A stretch of DNA of 28,523 nucleotides from DAOTKC01 sp035449045. GTDB taxonomy: Bacteria; Bacillota; Clostridia; Christensenellales; CAG-917. The stretch lies in assembly GCA_035449045.1 (NCBI GenBank), contig DAOTKC010000019.1:1-28523 (forward strand), read 5' to 3'. A program made the translations under genes and the position numbers. Below the pieces are notes generated by a model. The model saw only the letters and a list, made by a program, of their open reading frames with translations, did no database searches and had not been told where the DNA came from. This document shows, in pieces, positions 7,494 through 15,197 of the stretch (positions within the stretch are counted from its first letter, which is position 1; each line of letters starts with the position of its first letter).

Positions 7494-7955
7494 ATGGATG
7501 AGAAATTTATGTTGGCCGCGATAGAAGAAGCCGGGCGCGCGGGGACTGAGGACGAGGTGCCGGTGGGCGCTGTAATCGTTCTGGACGGCGAGATAATAGG
7601 CGTCGGCAGAAACCGTAAGGAGCAAAAAAAATCGGCGGTCTACCATGCCGAAATTGAGGCCATCAACGACGCATGCCGGCGCCTGAATAATTGGCACCTT
7701 GACGGCTGCGACCTCTACGTGACGCTGGAGCCCTGTCCGATGTGCGCCGGCGCAATCATACAAAGCCGCATAAAAAACCTCTACTTCGGCGCCTACGACG
7801 AAAAGGCGGGCTGTTGCGGCACGCTCTATAACCTTGTGAGCGACAATCGTTTCAACCACCGCGTCAATGTGAAGGGCGGCATACTCGAAAAGGAGTGCGC
7901 CGAGCTTTTAAGCGGCTATTTTAAATTAAAGCGCGGCAAAAGGGCGCAAGGTTAG
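7494..7955 (+). CDS. tadA: tRNA-specific adenosine-34 deaminase TadA
   Basis: 153 residues. The zinc site is HAE at H51-E53 plus PCPMC at C81 and C84, the cytidine-deaminase-fold signature with TadA spacing. It converts A34 to inosine in tRNA-Arg(ACG), letting one tRNA read CGU, CGC and CGA. That substrate tRNA is encoded at 15826-15902. AAGGAGGA at 7476-7483 is a strong ribosome binding site 10 bases before the ATG. A gap of 161 bases separates it from rlmH and contains no other gene I can support. A guanine deaminase would be the main alternative but the VxLEPCPMC block favours TadA. Confidence 0.92.
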   Translation: MDEKFMLAAIEEAGRAGTEDEVPVGAVIVLDGEIIGVGRNRKEQKKSAVYHAEIEAINDACRRLNNWHLDGCDLYVTLEPCPMCAGAIIQSRIKNLYFGAYDEKAGCCGTLYNLVSDNRFNHRVNVKGGILEKECAELLSGYFKLKRGKRAQG

Positions 7956-7999
7956 CGGGAAAGCGCCGAATCCGCCGAAACCGCGACGGAAAAAATATA

Positions 8000-8028
8000 T
8001 TGTGCAAGTTGAGCCGATATAGTATAAT
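8000..8028 (+). promoter_or_regulatory. Promoter for the small membrane protein at 8066
   Basis: TTGTGC at 8000-8005, 17-base spacer, perfect TATAAT at 8023-8028. It overlaps the longest in-frame reading frame (TTG at 8000), which supports the downstream ATG at 8066 as the true start. Confidence 0.55.
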
Positions 8029-8065
8029 TAAACGCATAGGGAATACCTTTACAAGGGAGATTATT

Positions 8066-8539
8066 ATGAAAAAAGCCGTTATAGCCATTCTGTTTGTCGT
8101 TGCGCTGCTGTTCAACGCCTTCGGCATCATGTCCCTTCTCACCATCGCCGAAATCGCACCGATAAGTTTCTTGGGATTTTATCAAAACTTCCGTCTGATA
8201 ATCCGCTATATCTTCATCATAGCGTCGATGATGATAGGAATTATGTCGTTTTCAACGGCGGCGGGAATGCTCAAGGGCAAGCTCAAAAACTTTCTCTCGA
8301 TTGCCTGCTGCGCTTATAGCACCATTTTGACGCTGCCTTTGGTTTATACTTTCGTCGGCTGCTTTTTCGCGGTAAACGGCACCATGCTTCCGATGGTTGA
8401 GGAAATCGCCGTCGAGCTCATGCTGATTTTCCCCAAACCCACCATTCAATACGTGGTGTTCTCGGCGGGCGTGCTCCTTGGTCTTATTTTCCTTGCCGTT
8501 CCCATCGTCACGACGGCAAAGACGGTCAAAAAGCGCTGA
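8066..8539 (+). CDS. Small membrane protein of unknown function, four helices
   Basis: 157 residues from ATG 8066, chosen because AAGGGAGA at 8053-8060 lies five bases upstream and a promoter overlaps the longer frame. The N-terminus MKKAVIAILFVVALLF could be a signal anchor. Further hydrophobic helices lie near 45-65, 75-105 and 125-150; the protein ends in a basic KTVKKR tail. I recognise no family. It is monocistronic, with its own promoter and the hairpin terminator at 8573-8598. Confidence 0.65.
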   Translation: MKKAVIAILFVVALLFNAFGIMSLLTIAEIAPISFLGFYQNFRLIIRYIFIIASMMIGIMSFSTAAGMLKGKLKNFLSIACCAYSTILTLPLVYTFVGCFFAVNGTMLPMVEEIAVELMLIFPKPTIQYVVFSAGVLLGLIFLAVPIVTTAKTVKKR

Positions 8540-8572
8540 AGTATAAGCCACTCGGCTCAATAATTACACAAA

Positions 8573-8598
8573 AAAACCGACTAAACGAAGTCGGTTTT
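8573..8598 (+). terminator. Terminator after the small membrane protein
   Basis: AAAACCGACT pairs perfectly with AGTCGGTTTT around the loop AAACGA (8583-8588). The A-tract and T-tract flank it, so it could act in both directions. Confidence 0.75.
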
Positions 8599-8620
8599 AA
8601 CACGGCTAAATTTTATAAGA

Positions 8621-8650
8621 TAAAAAACGCCTCGCGGTCCGCGAGGCGTT
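8621..8650 (-). terminator. Terminator for dapF-dapL
   Basis: A near-perfect palindrome at 8626-8650 (AACGCCTCGCGG and its complement around one central T) forms an 11-bp GC-rich stem. It lies six bases beyond the dapL stop codon, and the A-run at 8622-8627 gives the U-tract on the minus-strand transcript. Confidence 0.8.
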
Positions 8651-8655
8651 ATCTT

Positions 8656-9843
8656 TTATAGTGATTTAACCGTTTCGGCAAAACGCTTCATGGCGGCTCC
8701 GGTCAGTTCCTTGTCGCCGAAGGCGTTGAGGCGGAAGAAGCCTTCACCCGCCTCGCCGAAGCCGGCGCCGGGCGTCCCCACGACGTTGGCTTTGGTTAAA
8801 AGGATGTCGAAAAACTCCCACGAAGTGAGGCCGTTTGGGATTTCCAGCCAAATGTAGGGCGAATTGACGCCGCCGACGTGCCATATCTTAAGCTCATCGA
8901 GCGCGTTATGGATGCAGGCGGCGTTTTCCATGTAATAGTCGATGTTGGCGCGGATTTGCTTTTGCCCCTCCTCCGAAAACACCGCTTCGGCGGCGCGTTG
9001 CACGACGTAGGGCACGCCGTTGAACTTGGTGCACTGCCTCCTCAGCCAAAGCTTGTTGAGCTCGGCGCCCTCGAACACCAACGAATGGGGCACAATTGTA
9101 TAGCCGCAGCGCGTGCCCGTAAAGCCCGCCGTCTTGGAAAAAGAGCAAATCTCGACGGCGCATTTTTCGGCGCCATTAATTTGATAGATGGAGCGGGGAA
9201 GGTCGGGGTCGCGGATGAAGCTCTCGTAAGCTCCGTCAAACAAAATCAGCGCGCCGCATTTTTTCGCGTAGTCCACCCACGCCTCAAGCTCCGCCTTTGT
9301 GAACACCGCGCCGGTAGGATTGTTGGGCGAGCAAAGATAGATGATGTCGGCCGAAATATCCTTGGGCGGCGCCGCCTTAAAGCCGTTTTCCTTGCCCGAG
9401 GGCGCAATGTAAACCTTTCTGCCCAGCATGACGTTGACGTCGACATAGGCGGGGTAGACGGGATCGGGAATCAGCGCCGAGTTTTCACAGGAAAGTATGT
9501 CGAGGAAATTTCCGAGATCGCTCTTGGCGCCGTCGGAAATAAATATTTCCGTCGTCTGAAGTTCGACACCGAATTTTTTATAATAGTTCTGCACCGCCGT
9601 CCTAAGAAAGACGTGGCCTTGCTCCGGCCCGTATCCCCGAAAAGTCGCCTTTTCGCCCATTTCGGCCGTTGCCGCCGCCATGGCATGGGTTACCGCTCCC
9701 GCAAGCGGAAGCGTGACGTCGCCGATGTCAAGGCGGTATACGGTGAGCCCGGGGTTGGCGCGTTTAAACTCCGTCACCTTGCGGGCGATGGTCGAAAAAA
9801 GATAGTTATTCTTTAAATTCAAGTAATTTGCGTTAATTTTCAT
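8656..9843 (-). CDS. dapL: LL-diaminopimelate aminotransferase (DapL-type)
   Basis: 395 residues, a fold-type I PLP aminotransferase. The PLP lysine is K237 in SFSKTAGFTGTRCG, a sequence characteristic of DapL; PNNPTG sits at 173-178 and DGAY at 203-206. The early VYRLDIGDVTLPL and GYGPEQGHVFLR blocks also fit DapL. It converts tetrahydrodipicolinate to LL-diaminopimelate in one step, bypassing acyl intermediates. dapF lies upstream on the same strand with a 119-base gap, so the two consecutive steps are encoded together. AGGAT precedes the ATG. Another class I aminotransferase role is possible but pairing with dapF makes DapL the best call. Confidence 0.92.
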   Translation of the reverse strand: MKINANYLNLKNNYLFSTIARKVTEFKRANPGLTVYRLDIGDVTLPLAGAVTHAMAAATAEMGEKATFRGYGPEQGHVFLRTAVQNYYKKFGVELQTTEIFISDGAKSDLGNFLDILSCENSALIPDPVYPAYVDVNVMLGRKVYIAPSGKENGFKAAPPKDISADIIYLCSPNNPTGAVFTKAELEAWVDYAKKCGALILFDGAYESFIRDPDLPRSIYQINGAEKCAVEICSFSKTAGFTGTRCGYTIVPHSLVFEGAELNKLWLRRQCTKFNGVPYVVQRAAEAVFSEEGQKQIRANIDYYMENAACIHNALDELKIWHVGGVNSPYIWLEIPNGLTSWEFFDILLTKANVVGTPGAGFGEAGEGFFRLNAFGDKELTGAAMKRFAETVKSL

Positions 9844-9962
9844 CCCTGTATATCCTGTTAAATATCTTTATAGCTCAATAAACTGCTGACGCCTAATGCG
9901 TAGCCGTAGGGCATATTATTTTCGCGGTAAATTTCAGACCGGCGATAAACCGGTTATCTACG

Positions 9963-10793
9963 CTAAATTTCTATTTCGCCGATATAGACCAGCTCGGCAG
10001 GACCCGTCATATAAAGGCCGTCTTCGCGCTGATTTATTATGAGCGTGCCGCCTAAGAGTTCAACGCTTATATCGGTGTTTCTTTGAGAAAGGCCGTTCGC
10101 CACCGCCGCCGCCGCAACCGCAGTCGCGCCCGTGCCGCAGGCGAGCGTCTCGCCGCTGCCGCGCTCGTAAACGCGCATTTTATAGCGGTCTTTTCCCAAG
10201 ACGTTGACAAACTCGGTGTTTATCCGCTCGGGGAACATCGGGTGGTTTTCAAACGAAGGGCCGATACCGTTTAAATCGAGGTTGGTTATATCTTCCTCTA
10301 AAAAGAGCACGCAGTGGGGATTGCCGACCGAAACGAGTGTGGCGGCATAGTCTTTGCCGCCGACGTTAATCTCAATGTTCACCGTTTTTTCGGTGATCGC
10401 GGGTATTTTTGCGGGCTCGAATGAGGGCTGTCCCATATTGACAGAGGCTCCCGTGCAGACGCCGTCGGCTACTTGAAGCTCCAGTGTCTTTATGCCCGAA
10501 AGCGTTTCGATCGTTAGGGTTCTTTGATTTATCTTCCTTATATCATAGAGGAATTTTCCGACGCAGCGGATGGCGTTGCCGCACATTTTCCCCTCGCTGC
10601 CGTCGGCGTTGAACATTCTCATTTTGGCGTCGGCGGCTTTGGAGGGGCAAATTAAAACTATGCCGTCGCCGCCTATTCCGAAGTGACGGTCGGACAACTT
10701 TTGAGAAAGCTCGCCGGGCTCGCCGATTTCGCCATCCAAGCAGTCAAAATAAATATAATCGTTACCCAGCCCGTGCATTTTATAAAACTTCAT
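9963..10793 (-). CDS. dapF: Diaminopimelate epimerase
   Basis: 276 residues from the ATG at 10791-10793. A longer in-frame start at 10877 overlaps the promoter and was rejected; MKFYKMHGLGNDY is the normal N-terminus of the family. The two catalytic cysteines are C71 (GKMCGNAIRC) and C219 (ETLACGTGATA). GNPHCV and ERGSGET are also conserved. It converts LL- to meso-diaminopimelate for peptidoglycan and lysine. GAGG lies 11 bases upstream of the start. First gene of the dapF-dapL operon. Confidence 0.95.
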   Translation of the reverse strand: MKFYKMHGLGNDYIYFDCLDGEIGEPGELSQKLSDRHFGIGGDGIVLICPSKAADAKMRMFNADGSEGKMCGNAIRCVGKFLYDIRKINQRTLTIETLSGIKTLELQVADGVCTGASVNMGQPSFEPAKIPAITEKTVNIEINVGGKDYAATLVSVGNPHCVLFLEEDITNLDLNGIGPSFENHPMFPERINTEFVNVLGKDRYKMRVYERGSGETLACGTGATAVAAAAVANGLSQRNTDISVELLGGTLIINQREDGLYMTGPAELVYIGEIEI

Positions 10794-10848
10794 ATCGTAT
10801 AATCCTCGACGCAACCCAAAATTTGGCTTTTTTTGAAAAGCACTATAA

Positions 10849-10877
10849 ATTATATTATAAATAGGCTCCGCCCGCAA
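10849..10877 (-). promoter_or_regulatory. Promoter for dapF-dapL
   Basis: On the minus strand TTGCGG (10872-10877), a 17-base spacer, then TATAAT (10849-10854). A second overlapping TATAAT lies at 10854-10859 but with poor spacing. The upstream region is A/T-rich (10914-10970), as in an UP element. Confidence 0.5.
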
Positions 10878-11288
10878 GCGCTTTTTCGCTTAAGCCGCCC
10901 TAATTTTCCTCATCAAAAATATATAAATATATTTTTGGCGTGCAAATTTTATTTTTTTAAATTATTTGTTGCTTTTTAACGAAAATATGATTAAAATATC
11001 CACCGTAGCAAACAGAAGCCTTCCCAAAACACGCATCAAACAAAAGATTTGCAATCTATCCCCGCACTAATGCATAATTTTTTTACCTCGTTGAATGCCC
11101 TAGGCGTTCCCGGGCCATAATCCCCTAAAAAGATATATGCAAGGGGGTGCGTTTGCAAAGCATAAGATGCAACCGAGTTTACAACTAAATAGAAAAATTT
11201 GCGTAGGACACAATAAAAATTCAGCGGCTTTTGGATGGGCGGACTTCGGACCGATAAAACCCATTAAAGATTCCGCACTTGGGAAAAT
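10878..11288. other. 411-bp non-coding gap with AT palindrome; no supported gene
   Basis: Contains a perfect AT-rich palindrome at 10914-10937 (11-bp arms around AA) and AT-rich sequence just upstream of the dapF promoter. The segment from about 11095 to 11265 changes character, being richer in G and C. It holds a minus-strand frame (11100-11324) whose translation has no recognisable domain. I see no tRNA, riboswitch or transposase here. It may be a decayed or interspersed repeat. Confidence 0.5.
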
Positions 11289-11750
11289 ATGGAAATAAGA
11301 GAAATTGAAGAACCCGACCGACAAACTTTTTTGAAACTTTGCGAGAGCTTTTACAGCTCGGGCGCGACCACGCGCGGCTACGATGCGGCAATCGCCGAAA
11401 AAACTTTCAAATACATCATTTCAAAACACGAAAACCTATGGGGTTACCTTCTCATCGATAAAGACTCGTCGCAAGCGATAGGCTATGCGCTGCTCACCTC
11501 GTATTGGTGCAACGAGGACGGCGGCAACGTCATAATTTTGGACGAGCTGTTTATCGACACCGTCAACCGCCACAAGGGCTACGGCAAGATGCTTTTGGAC
11601 TGGGCGGAGACCGAGTTCAAGGACAAGGCGGTCTCGATAACGCTTGAGGTGCTGACGACCAACGTCGCGGCCAAGCAGCTCTATGCCAAGCTCGGCTACG
11701 TCGAGGACGGCTATCAGGTGCTTACCAAGCGGCTTCAGCTATCGGAATAA
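11289..11750 (+). CDS. GNAT-family N-acetyltransferase
   Basis: 153 residues. The GNAT fold is clear: beta-4 VIILDELFID (around residues 75-85) precedes the acetyl-CoA pyrophosphate loop HKGYGKMLLDWAE (about 91-103, a [R/Q]xxGxG/A-type motif). A typical C-terminal ITLEVLTTNVAAKQLYAKLGYVEDG segment closes the fold. It transfers an acetyl group from acetyl-CoA to an amine; substrate not predictable. The N-terminal EIREIEEPDRQTF start is usual for single-domain members. The start has a weak GGGA five bases upstream. It is unlinked in function to its neighbours. Confidence 0.88.
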   Translation: MEIREIEEPDRQTFLKLCESFYSSGATTRGYDAAIAEKTFKYIISKHENLWGYLLIDKDSSQAIGYALLTSYWCNEDGGNVIILDELFIDTVNRHKGYGKMLLDWAETEFKDKAVSITLEVLTTNVAAKQLYAKLGYVEDGYQVLTKRLQLSE

Positions 11751-11782
11751 CTTTTCAAATCAAAACCTAATTCTTGTTTCAA

Positions 11783-11806
11783 AACCCGTTTGCTTGCGAG
11801 CGGGTT
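11783..11806 (+). terminator. Possible terminator after the GNAT gene
   Basis: AACCCG at 11783-11788 pairs with CGGGTT at 11801-11806 around a 12-base loop, part of which can also pair with G-U wobbles. The T-tract is poor (ATTTGGG), so termination strength is doubtful. Confidence 0.35.
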
Positions 11807-11964
11807 ATTTGGGTGCTTAAAACGCGCGTTTTTTGCTGATAAATTTTTTTAATGAATATGAAATTCGTTTAAATCAGATAATCAATGACGCGCTGTCAGA
11901 AATTGGAAGCTTTAGCGCGGTAAAAATTTCTCTCGGGAAAAATACTATAACCAAGGAGAAGTCT

Positions 11965-12663
11965 ATGAAAAAGCTTACCAAGATTTTTATTTTCGCGCTT
12001 TTGGTTTGCGCCTTTTCGCTCGCGGCATTCAGCGCGCTGACAGGCGCGATAAGCCCGATCGGGCAAGCGTTCGCCGGGGCGGATAATCCCCCCGAGTTTG
12101 AAGAGGGCGCCTTTGCCGCCACAACTTATAAGGTGCAGCCCGGCGACAGCATGTGGAAGATTGCGGTGCGGTTCGAGATAGGGCTTTCCGAGCTCATTAA
12201 AGCCAACCCGCAAATCAAAAACGCCGCGCTCATCTATGTCGGGCAGGTCATAAATATTCCCGAAGGCGCGCCCTTAAAGTCGCTTGAGGACGAGGTTGTC
12301 AGGCTCGTCAACATCGAGCGGTCGAGAAACGGCCTTGGGCCCTTAAAAAACAACTGGCAGGCGGCGCGCGTGGCGCGGATTAAGTCGCAGGACATGATAA
12401 ACAACAGATATTTCAGCCACACCTCGCCCGCCTACGGCTCACCCTTCAAAATGATGGAGAGCTTCGGGCTGAGATTTTCGTCGGCAGGCGAAAACATTGC
12501 CTACGGCCAGCGCACGGCGCAGGAGGTTATGAATAGCTGGATGAACTCGGCGGGCCACCGCGCCAACATTTTGAGTAAAAACTATACCGACATCGGCGTC
12601 GGCGCCGCCAAAAGCTCCAACGGCACGCTCTATTGGACGCAAATGTTTTTAAAGCCGATTTAA
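11965..12663 (+). CDS. Secreted LysM and CAP (SCP/YkwD-type) domain protein
   Basis: 232 residues from ATG 11965; AAGGAGAA at 11953-11960 selects it over a longer frame opening at 11833. Signal peptide at residues 1-38 (MKKLTK, hydrophobic core, cleavage near AFAGA). LysM domain at about 54-98 (TYKVQPGDSMWKIAVRF to GQVINIP) binds peptidoglycan. CAP domain at about 108-230 has the family residues H152 (FSHTSP), E176 (GENIAYG) and H198 (GHRANIL). It resembles SafA/YkwD-type proteins of spore formers, found in the wall or spore coat. Given yabP/yabQ and ger genes nearby, a spore-envelope role is possible but not shown. It ends before a shared bidirectional terminator. Confidence 0.88.
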   Translation: MKKLTKIFIFALLVCAFSLAAFSALTGAISPIGQAFAGADNPPEFEEGAFAATTYKVQPGDSMWKIAVRFEIGLSELIKANPQIKNAALIYVGQVINIPEGAPLKSLEDEVVRLVNIERSRNGLGPLKNNWQAARVARIKSQDMINNRYFSHTSPAYGSPFKMMESFGLRFSSAGENIAYGQRTAQEVMNSWMNSAGHRANILSKNYTDIGVGAAKSSNGTLYWTQMFLKPI

Positions 12664-12717
12664 GCAAGGTTTAACAACTTAAAGCATTCAAGTTGATGTG
12701 CATTAAAATATTAAGCT

Positions 12718-12746
12718 AAAAAAAGCCCGCTCGGCGGGCTTTTTTA
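12718..12746. terminator. Bidirectional terminator between the LysM-CAP gene and bioY
   Basis: AGCCCGC (12724-12730) and GCGGGCT (12734-12740) pair around TCG. Seven As precede and seven Ts follow, so it can end transcription of both converging genes. Its T-run ends at the bioY stop region. Confidence 0.85.
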
Positions 12747-13289
12747 TTCTATGAACAAATTGGGAAGGGAGCGGAGCCGCCGCGCAAGCAGCGCGGCAAA
12801 CGCCGTCAGCACGATGTCGGGTACTATCAGAAGAAATCCCGAAATAATGAGTGATTTCACCGCTATATTGTTTTTAAGATAGAGCGTGGCAATGAGGTAA
12901 TAATAAATAAGTCCGATTGCGTAAATGACTAAAATGCCCGAGAAGGCGGCAACGGTAAGCCGGGGCAGCGAGTTGTTTTTTTCGGCGATAAGACCGGTGA
13001 CAATTGCGCCTACGGCAAAGCCGATGATGTAGCCGAAGCTCGGCCGAAAGACGTAGTAGATGCCGCCGCCTGCGGCGAACACCGGCACGCCGGAAAGCCC
13101 GATGAGAATATAGATGACAACGGCGAGCGCACCGTATTTCTTGCCTAAAAGAAGGCCGGCCAGCGTCACGAAAAATGTCTGCATTGTAAAAGGGATATCG
13201 CCCAAGGGTATCCGCATAAATGCGCCCGCGGCGATAAGGGCGGCAAAAAGCGCCGAAAGCACTAAATTTCTCGTCGTCCCGCTTTTCAT
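12744..13289 (-). CDS. bioY: BioY-family biotin transporter S component
   Basis: 181 residues, about six membrane helices. The family start (NLVLSALFAALIAAGAFMRIPLG), PFTMQTFFVTLAGLLLG and the central FRPSFGYIIGF block match BioY, the substrate-binding component of ECF transporters for biotin. The energising EcfA/A'/T module is not in this window, as usual for group II ECF systems. No BirA-type operator was recognised. The start lies about at the predicted transcription start, with no ribosome binding site, suggesting a leaderless message. An alternative start is the GTG at residue 10. Confidence 0.92.
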   Translation of the reverse strand: MKSGTTRNLVLSALFAALIAAGAFMRIPLGDIPFTMQTFFVTLAGLLLGKKYGALAVVIYILIGLSGVPVFAAGGGIYYVFRPSFGYIIGFAVGAIVTGLIAEKNNSLPRLTVAAFSGILVIYAIGLIYYYLIATLYLKNNIAVKSLIISGFLLIVPDIVLTAFAALLARRLRSLPNLFIE

Positions 13290-13295
13290 AGCCGC

Positions 13296-13326
13296 ATTAT
13301 ACCATAAAATTTAAAAATCCGTTCAA
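13296..13326 (-). promoter_or_regulatory. Extended -10 promoter for bioY
   Basis: On the minus strand TGG-TATAAT (TATAAT at 13296-13301) forms an extended -10. TTGAAC at 13321-13326 lies 19 bases upstream, longer than ideal, which the TG extension may offset. The ATG at 13287-13289 begins six bases beyond the -10 box. Confidence 0.6.
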
Positions 13327-13340
13327 AATGCGCTTATATG

Positions 13341-13370
13341 AAAAAGAGACGCTTTCGGGCGTCTCTTTTT
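13341..13370. terminator. Terminator for the lipase gene
   Basis: GAGACGC (13346-13352) and GCGTCTC (13359-13365) pair around TTTCGG, flanked by five As and five Ts. It ends minus-strand lipase transcription before the bioY promoter and would also work on the plus strand. Confidence 0.8.
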
Positions 13371-13390
13371 GTTTATGCGATTATTTATCC

Positions 13391-14641
13391 TTAAATGGGG
13401 AGCGCGCCAAGCTGGACGGCGAGGACTTTATAGAAGCTGTCCATATTTCTGAATTGGCCGACGCTGTTGATGTGGTCGGTTTTGTCGAGAAGGCCCATAT
13501 AGTTCCATTTGCCTGCCTGGGGGGTGCCGTTGTAGTTTACTATGATGTCGGTCGAGCCGAGCTTGGGGCCATTTTGGGAGATGGTGTTGACGACGCCGTC
13601 ATTGGGGAACCAGCTCTTGTCGATTTTGGGACGGTTGGAGACATTCCTTGTATAGCTTCCGAGGACGAGCGCCACGGGCTGGAAGAAAATTGTCATGTTG
13701 ATGTTGGGTAAATGGTTGGAAATTATCGGCGCTTTATAAGTGGCGCAAGTCGCCCACGAGAAGTAGTAAACTCCCGGTTGCGCTTTAACCCAAGAGTTAA
13801 GCTCCTTGGCGCCGTCGGTGCTCAAATCCCAAGTGCTGAAATCTTTGGAGTTAGACCAGATTGCGCTGTTCCAAACGCGGTTGGAGTAGCTTGAAAAACT
13901 TTCTCCGGCATTCATCTTGAGCCCCCACTGGTCGAGTTTGAAGTCATAGAGCGAGCCGCTGGTAACGCCTGCCAGCGCGAACACCGAGGTGCACACCGTT
14001 TTGGCGAAGCTGACGAGTTTGGTCTGGTCGGCAAGCGTAGTGCCGTCGTTGGGCGTAGCGATGGTGGTCACGCTGCGAACCCAGGAGTGCCCTCCCGCAA
14101 ACAGCGGGCTTAAGCTAGCCGCCGCAGTCGCCGCGCGTTCGGCGGCGCTTCCTTGTTCTAAAAGTTGAACGAGCATACGCGCCGTTTGGCCGCCCATGCT
14201 GTGGCCGACAAGGTGCACTTTATTGATTTTTCCGTTTACCGTCTTGCCCCAGTTTTGGTAAACGCCGGGATAGGTCTTTCCGAATCTGGCGTGGCCTTCT
14301 TTCGCCGAATGCGCCGCGCCGTAGTCGACGGTGCCGCCCATTATGTAGGCATAAAGCTCGCAGGCACGGTCCCAGTTACTGGAGAAGGGGCCGACGGCGG
14401 CAGAGTAGGTCTTTTGTCCGGCGTTGGTCATCAGTTTTTCGAGGTCGGTGAATCCGCCCCAGTATTTATAGCCCAGCACCTCATCTCTGCCCCAGCCGGC
14501 AAATCCGTGAACAAGCACGACGGGGTAGTCGTTTTTGGTTTGAGTCGCGGCGTAGGCCACGCCCGGATCTACAAATCCCAAAAGCAGAACGGCGGTAAGG
14601 CACAGCGCGAGCACTCCCAGCAAGACAGCTTTCTTTCTCAT
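13391..14641 (-). CDS. Secreted triacylglycerol lipase, family I.5 (Geobacillus/staphylococcal type)
   Basis: 416 residues with a signal peptide (MRKK, hydrophobic core, AYA cleavage near residue 31). Starts its mature part with PVVLVHGFAGWGRDE, typical of thermophilic Bacillus lipases. Catalytic triad: S148 (GHSMG), D348 (PNDGVVNT), H390 (DKTDHIN). The structural zinc ligands of this family all appear: D91 (SSNWDRACE), H111 and H117 (HSAKEGHARFG), D272 (TWDLS). FKLDQWGL and ATPNDGTT are also family blocks. It hydrolyses lipid esters outside the cell. GAGGAG precedes the ATG. A TATACT lies upstream without a convincing -35, and a 22-bp palindrome lies beyond it. Confidence 0.92.
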   Translation of the reverse strand: MRKKAVLLGVLALCLTAVLLLGFVDPGVAYAATQTKNDYPVVLVHGFAGWGRDEVLGYKYWGGFTDLEKLMTNAGQKTYSAAVGPFSSNWDRACELYAYIMGGTVDYGAAHSAKEGHARFGKTYPGVYQNWGKTVNGKINKVHLVGHSMGGQTARMLVQLLEQGSAAERAATAAASLSPLFAGGHSWVRSVTTIATPNDGTTLADQTKLVSFAKTVCTSVFALAGVTSGSLYDFKLDQWGLKMNAGESFSSYSNRVWNSAIWSNSKDFSTWDLSTDGAKELNSWVKAQPGVYYFSWATCATYKAPIISNHLPNINMTIFFQPVALVLGSYTRNVSNRPKIDKSWFPNDGVVNTISQNGPKLGSTDIIVNYNGTPQAGKWNYMGLLDKTDHINSVGQFRNMDSFYKVLAVQLGALPI

Positions 14642-14744
14642 AAAATCTCCTCTTCAATAAAATTTTAAACGCGGGTTTCTTTTGAAAATGCCTAAAAGTA
14701 TAGAAGCAAAAAAGTTGTGTAACACCCCTGTTTAAGCAATCCGA

Positions 14745-14766
14745 GTAGTAATTATTTAATTACTAC
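14745..14766. promoter_or_regulatory. 22-bp perfect palindrome upstream of the lipase gene
   Basis: GTAGTAATTA at 14745-14754 and its exact complement at 14757-14766 are separated by TT. It lies about 104 bases upstream of the lipase ATG, and 114 bases beyond the yabQ stop. It has no T-tract and is AT-rich, so it looks like an operator for a dimeric regulator rather than a terminator. Confidence 0.5.
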
Positions 14767-14879
14767 CTCTTACCAAGATATACGTCAAGAAAAAGATTGT
14801 CAACTGATTTTTAAATAATTCTAAATTGGATTTTTGTATATTTATGCTTTGAAAGATTGCTACAAAAATCAATTGACCT

Positions 14880-15197
14880 TTAAGAGCTTTTTCGCTGCGA
14901 TACGATGGCTGTTTTGAGCCTTGCTGCGAGCTTAATAAAGCCTAAATCAATGGCGATGCCGGCGGCAAGGCCTAAAAAATGATACCATTCGGGCTTGCCG
15001 TCGTTTAAGAAATAAATTGTCAAAGCAAGCAATAATCCTGCCAAAAGAACGCTTAATATGTCGAAAAGCGCGATATAAAACCTCGATTTGGTTTTTTTAG
15101 CAAAATGATAGGCGAAAATGTAGAAGGCGCCCGAAATGACGCCGGCGGCGGCCGCCGCCAAAAAGTCCAAAAACTGATGGGCGGGCGTTACAATCAT
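14880..15197 (-). CDS. yabQ: Spore cortex protein YabQ-like
   Basis: 105 residues, with three hydrophobic helices (about 10-30, 42-63, 72-92) and a basic C-terminus. AHQFLDFLAAAAAGVISGAFYIFAYH is the usual YabQ opening: a helix containing FL, G, G and F positions. YabQ is a mother-cell membrane protein needed for spore cortex formation. Its ATG overlaps the yabP stop by four bases (ATGA), the expected yabP-yabQ order. Short and weakly conserved; without yabP beside it the call would be doubtful. Confidence 0.82.
   Translation of the reverse strand: MIVTPAHQFLDFLAAAAAGVISGAFYIFAYHFAKKTKSRFYIALFDILSVLLAGLLLALTIYFLNDGKPEWYHFLGLAAGIAIDLGFIKLAARLKTAIVSQRKSS

Noticed and set aside
8000..8065. N-terminal extension of the small membrane protein from TTG 8000
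   Set aside because: It overlaps the -35/-10 elements; ATG 8066 has a good ribosome binding site.
8878..9816. Plus-strand open frame opposite dapL
   Set aside because: Antisense shadow of a well-supported aminotransferase gene.
10794..10877. 28-residue N-terminal extension of DapF
   Set aside because: It covers the predicted promoter, and family members start at MKFYKMHGLGND.
11833..11964. N-terminal extension of the LysM-CAP protein
   Set aside because: It would bury the signal peptide; AAGGAGAA and ATG at 11965 fit.
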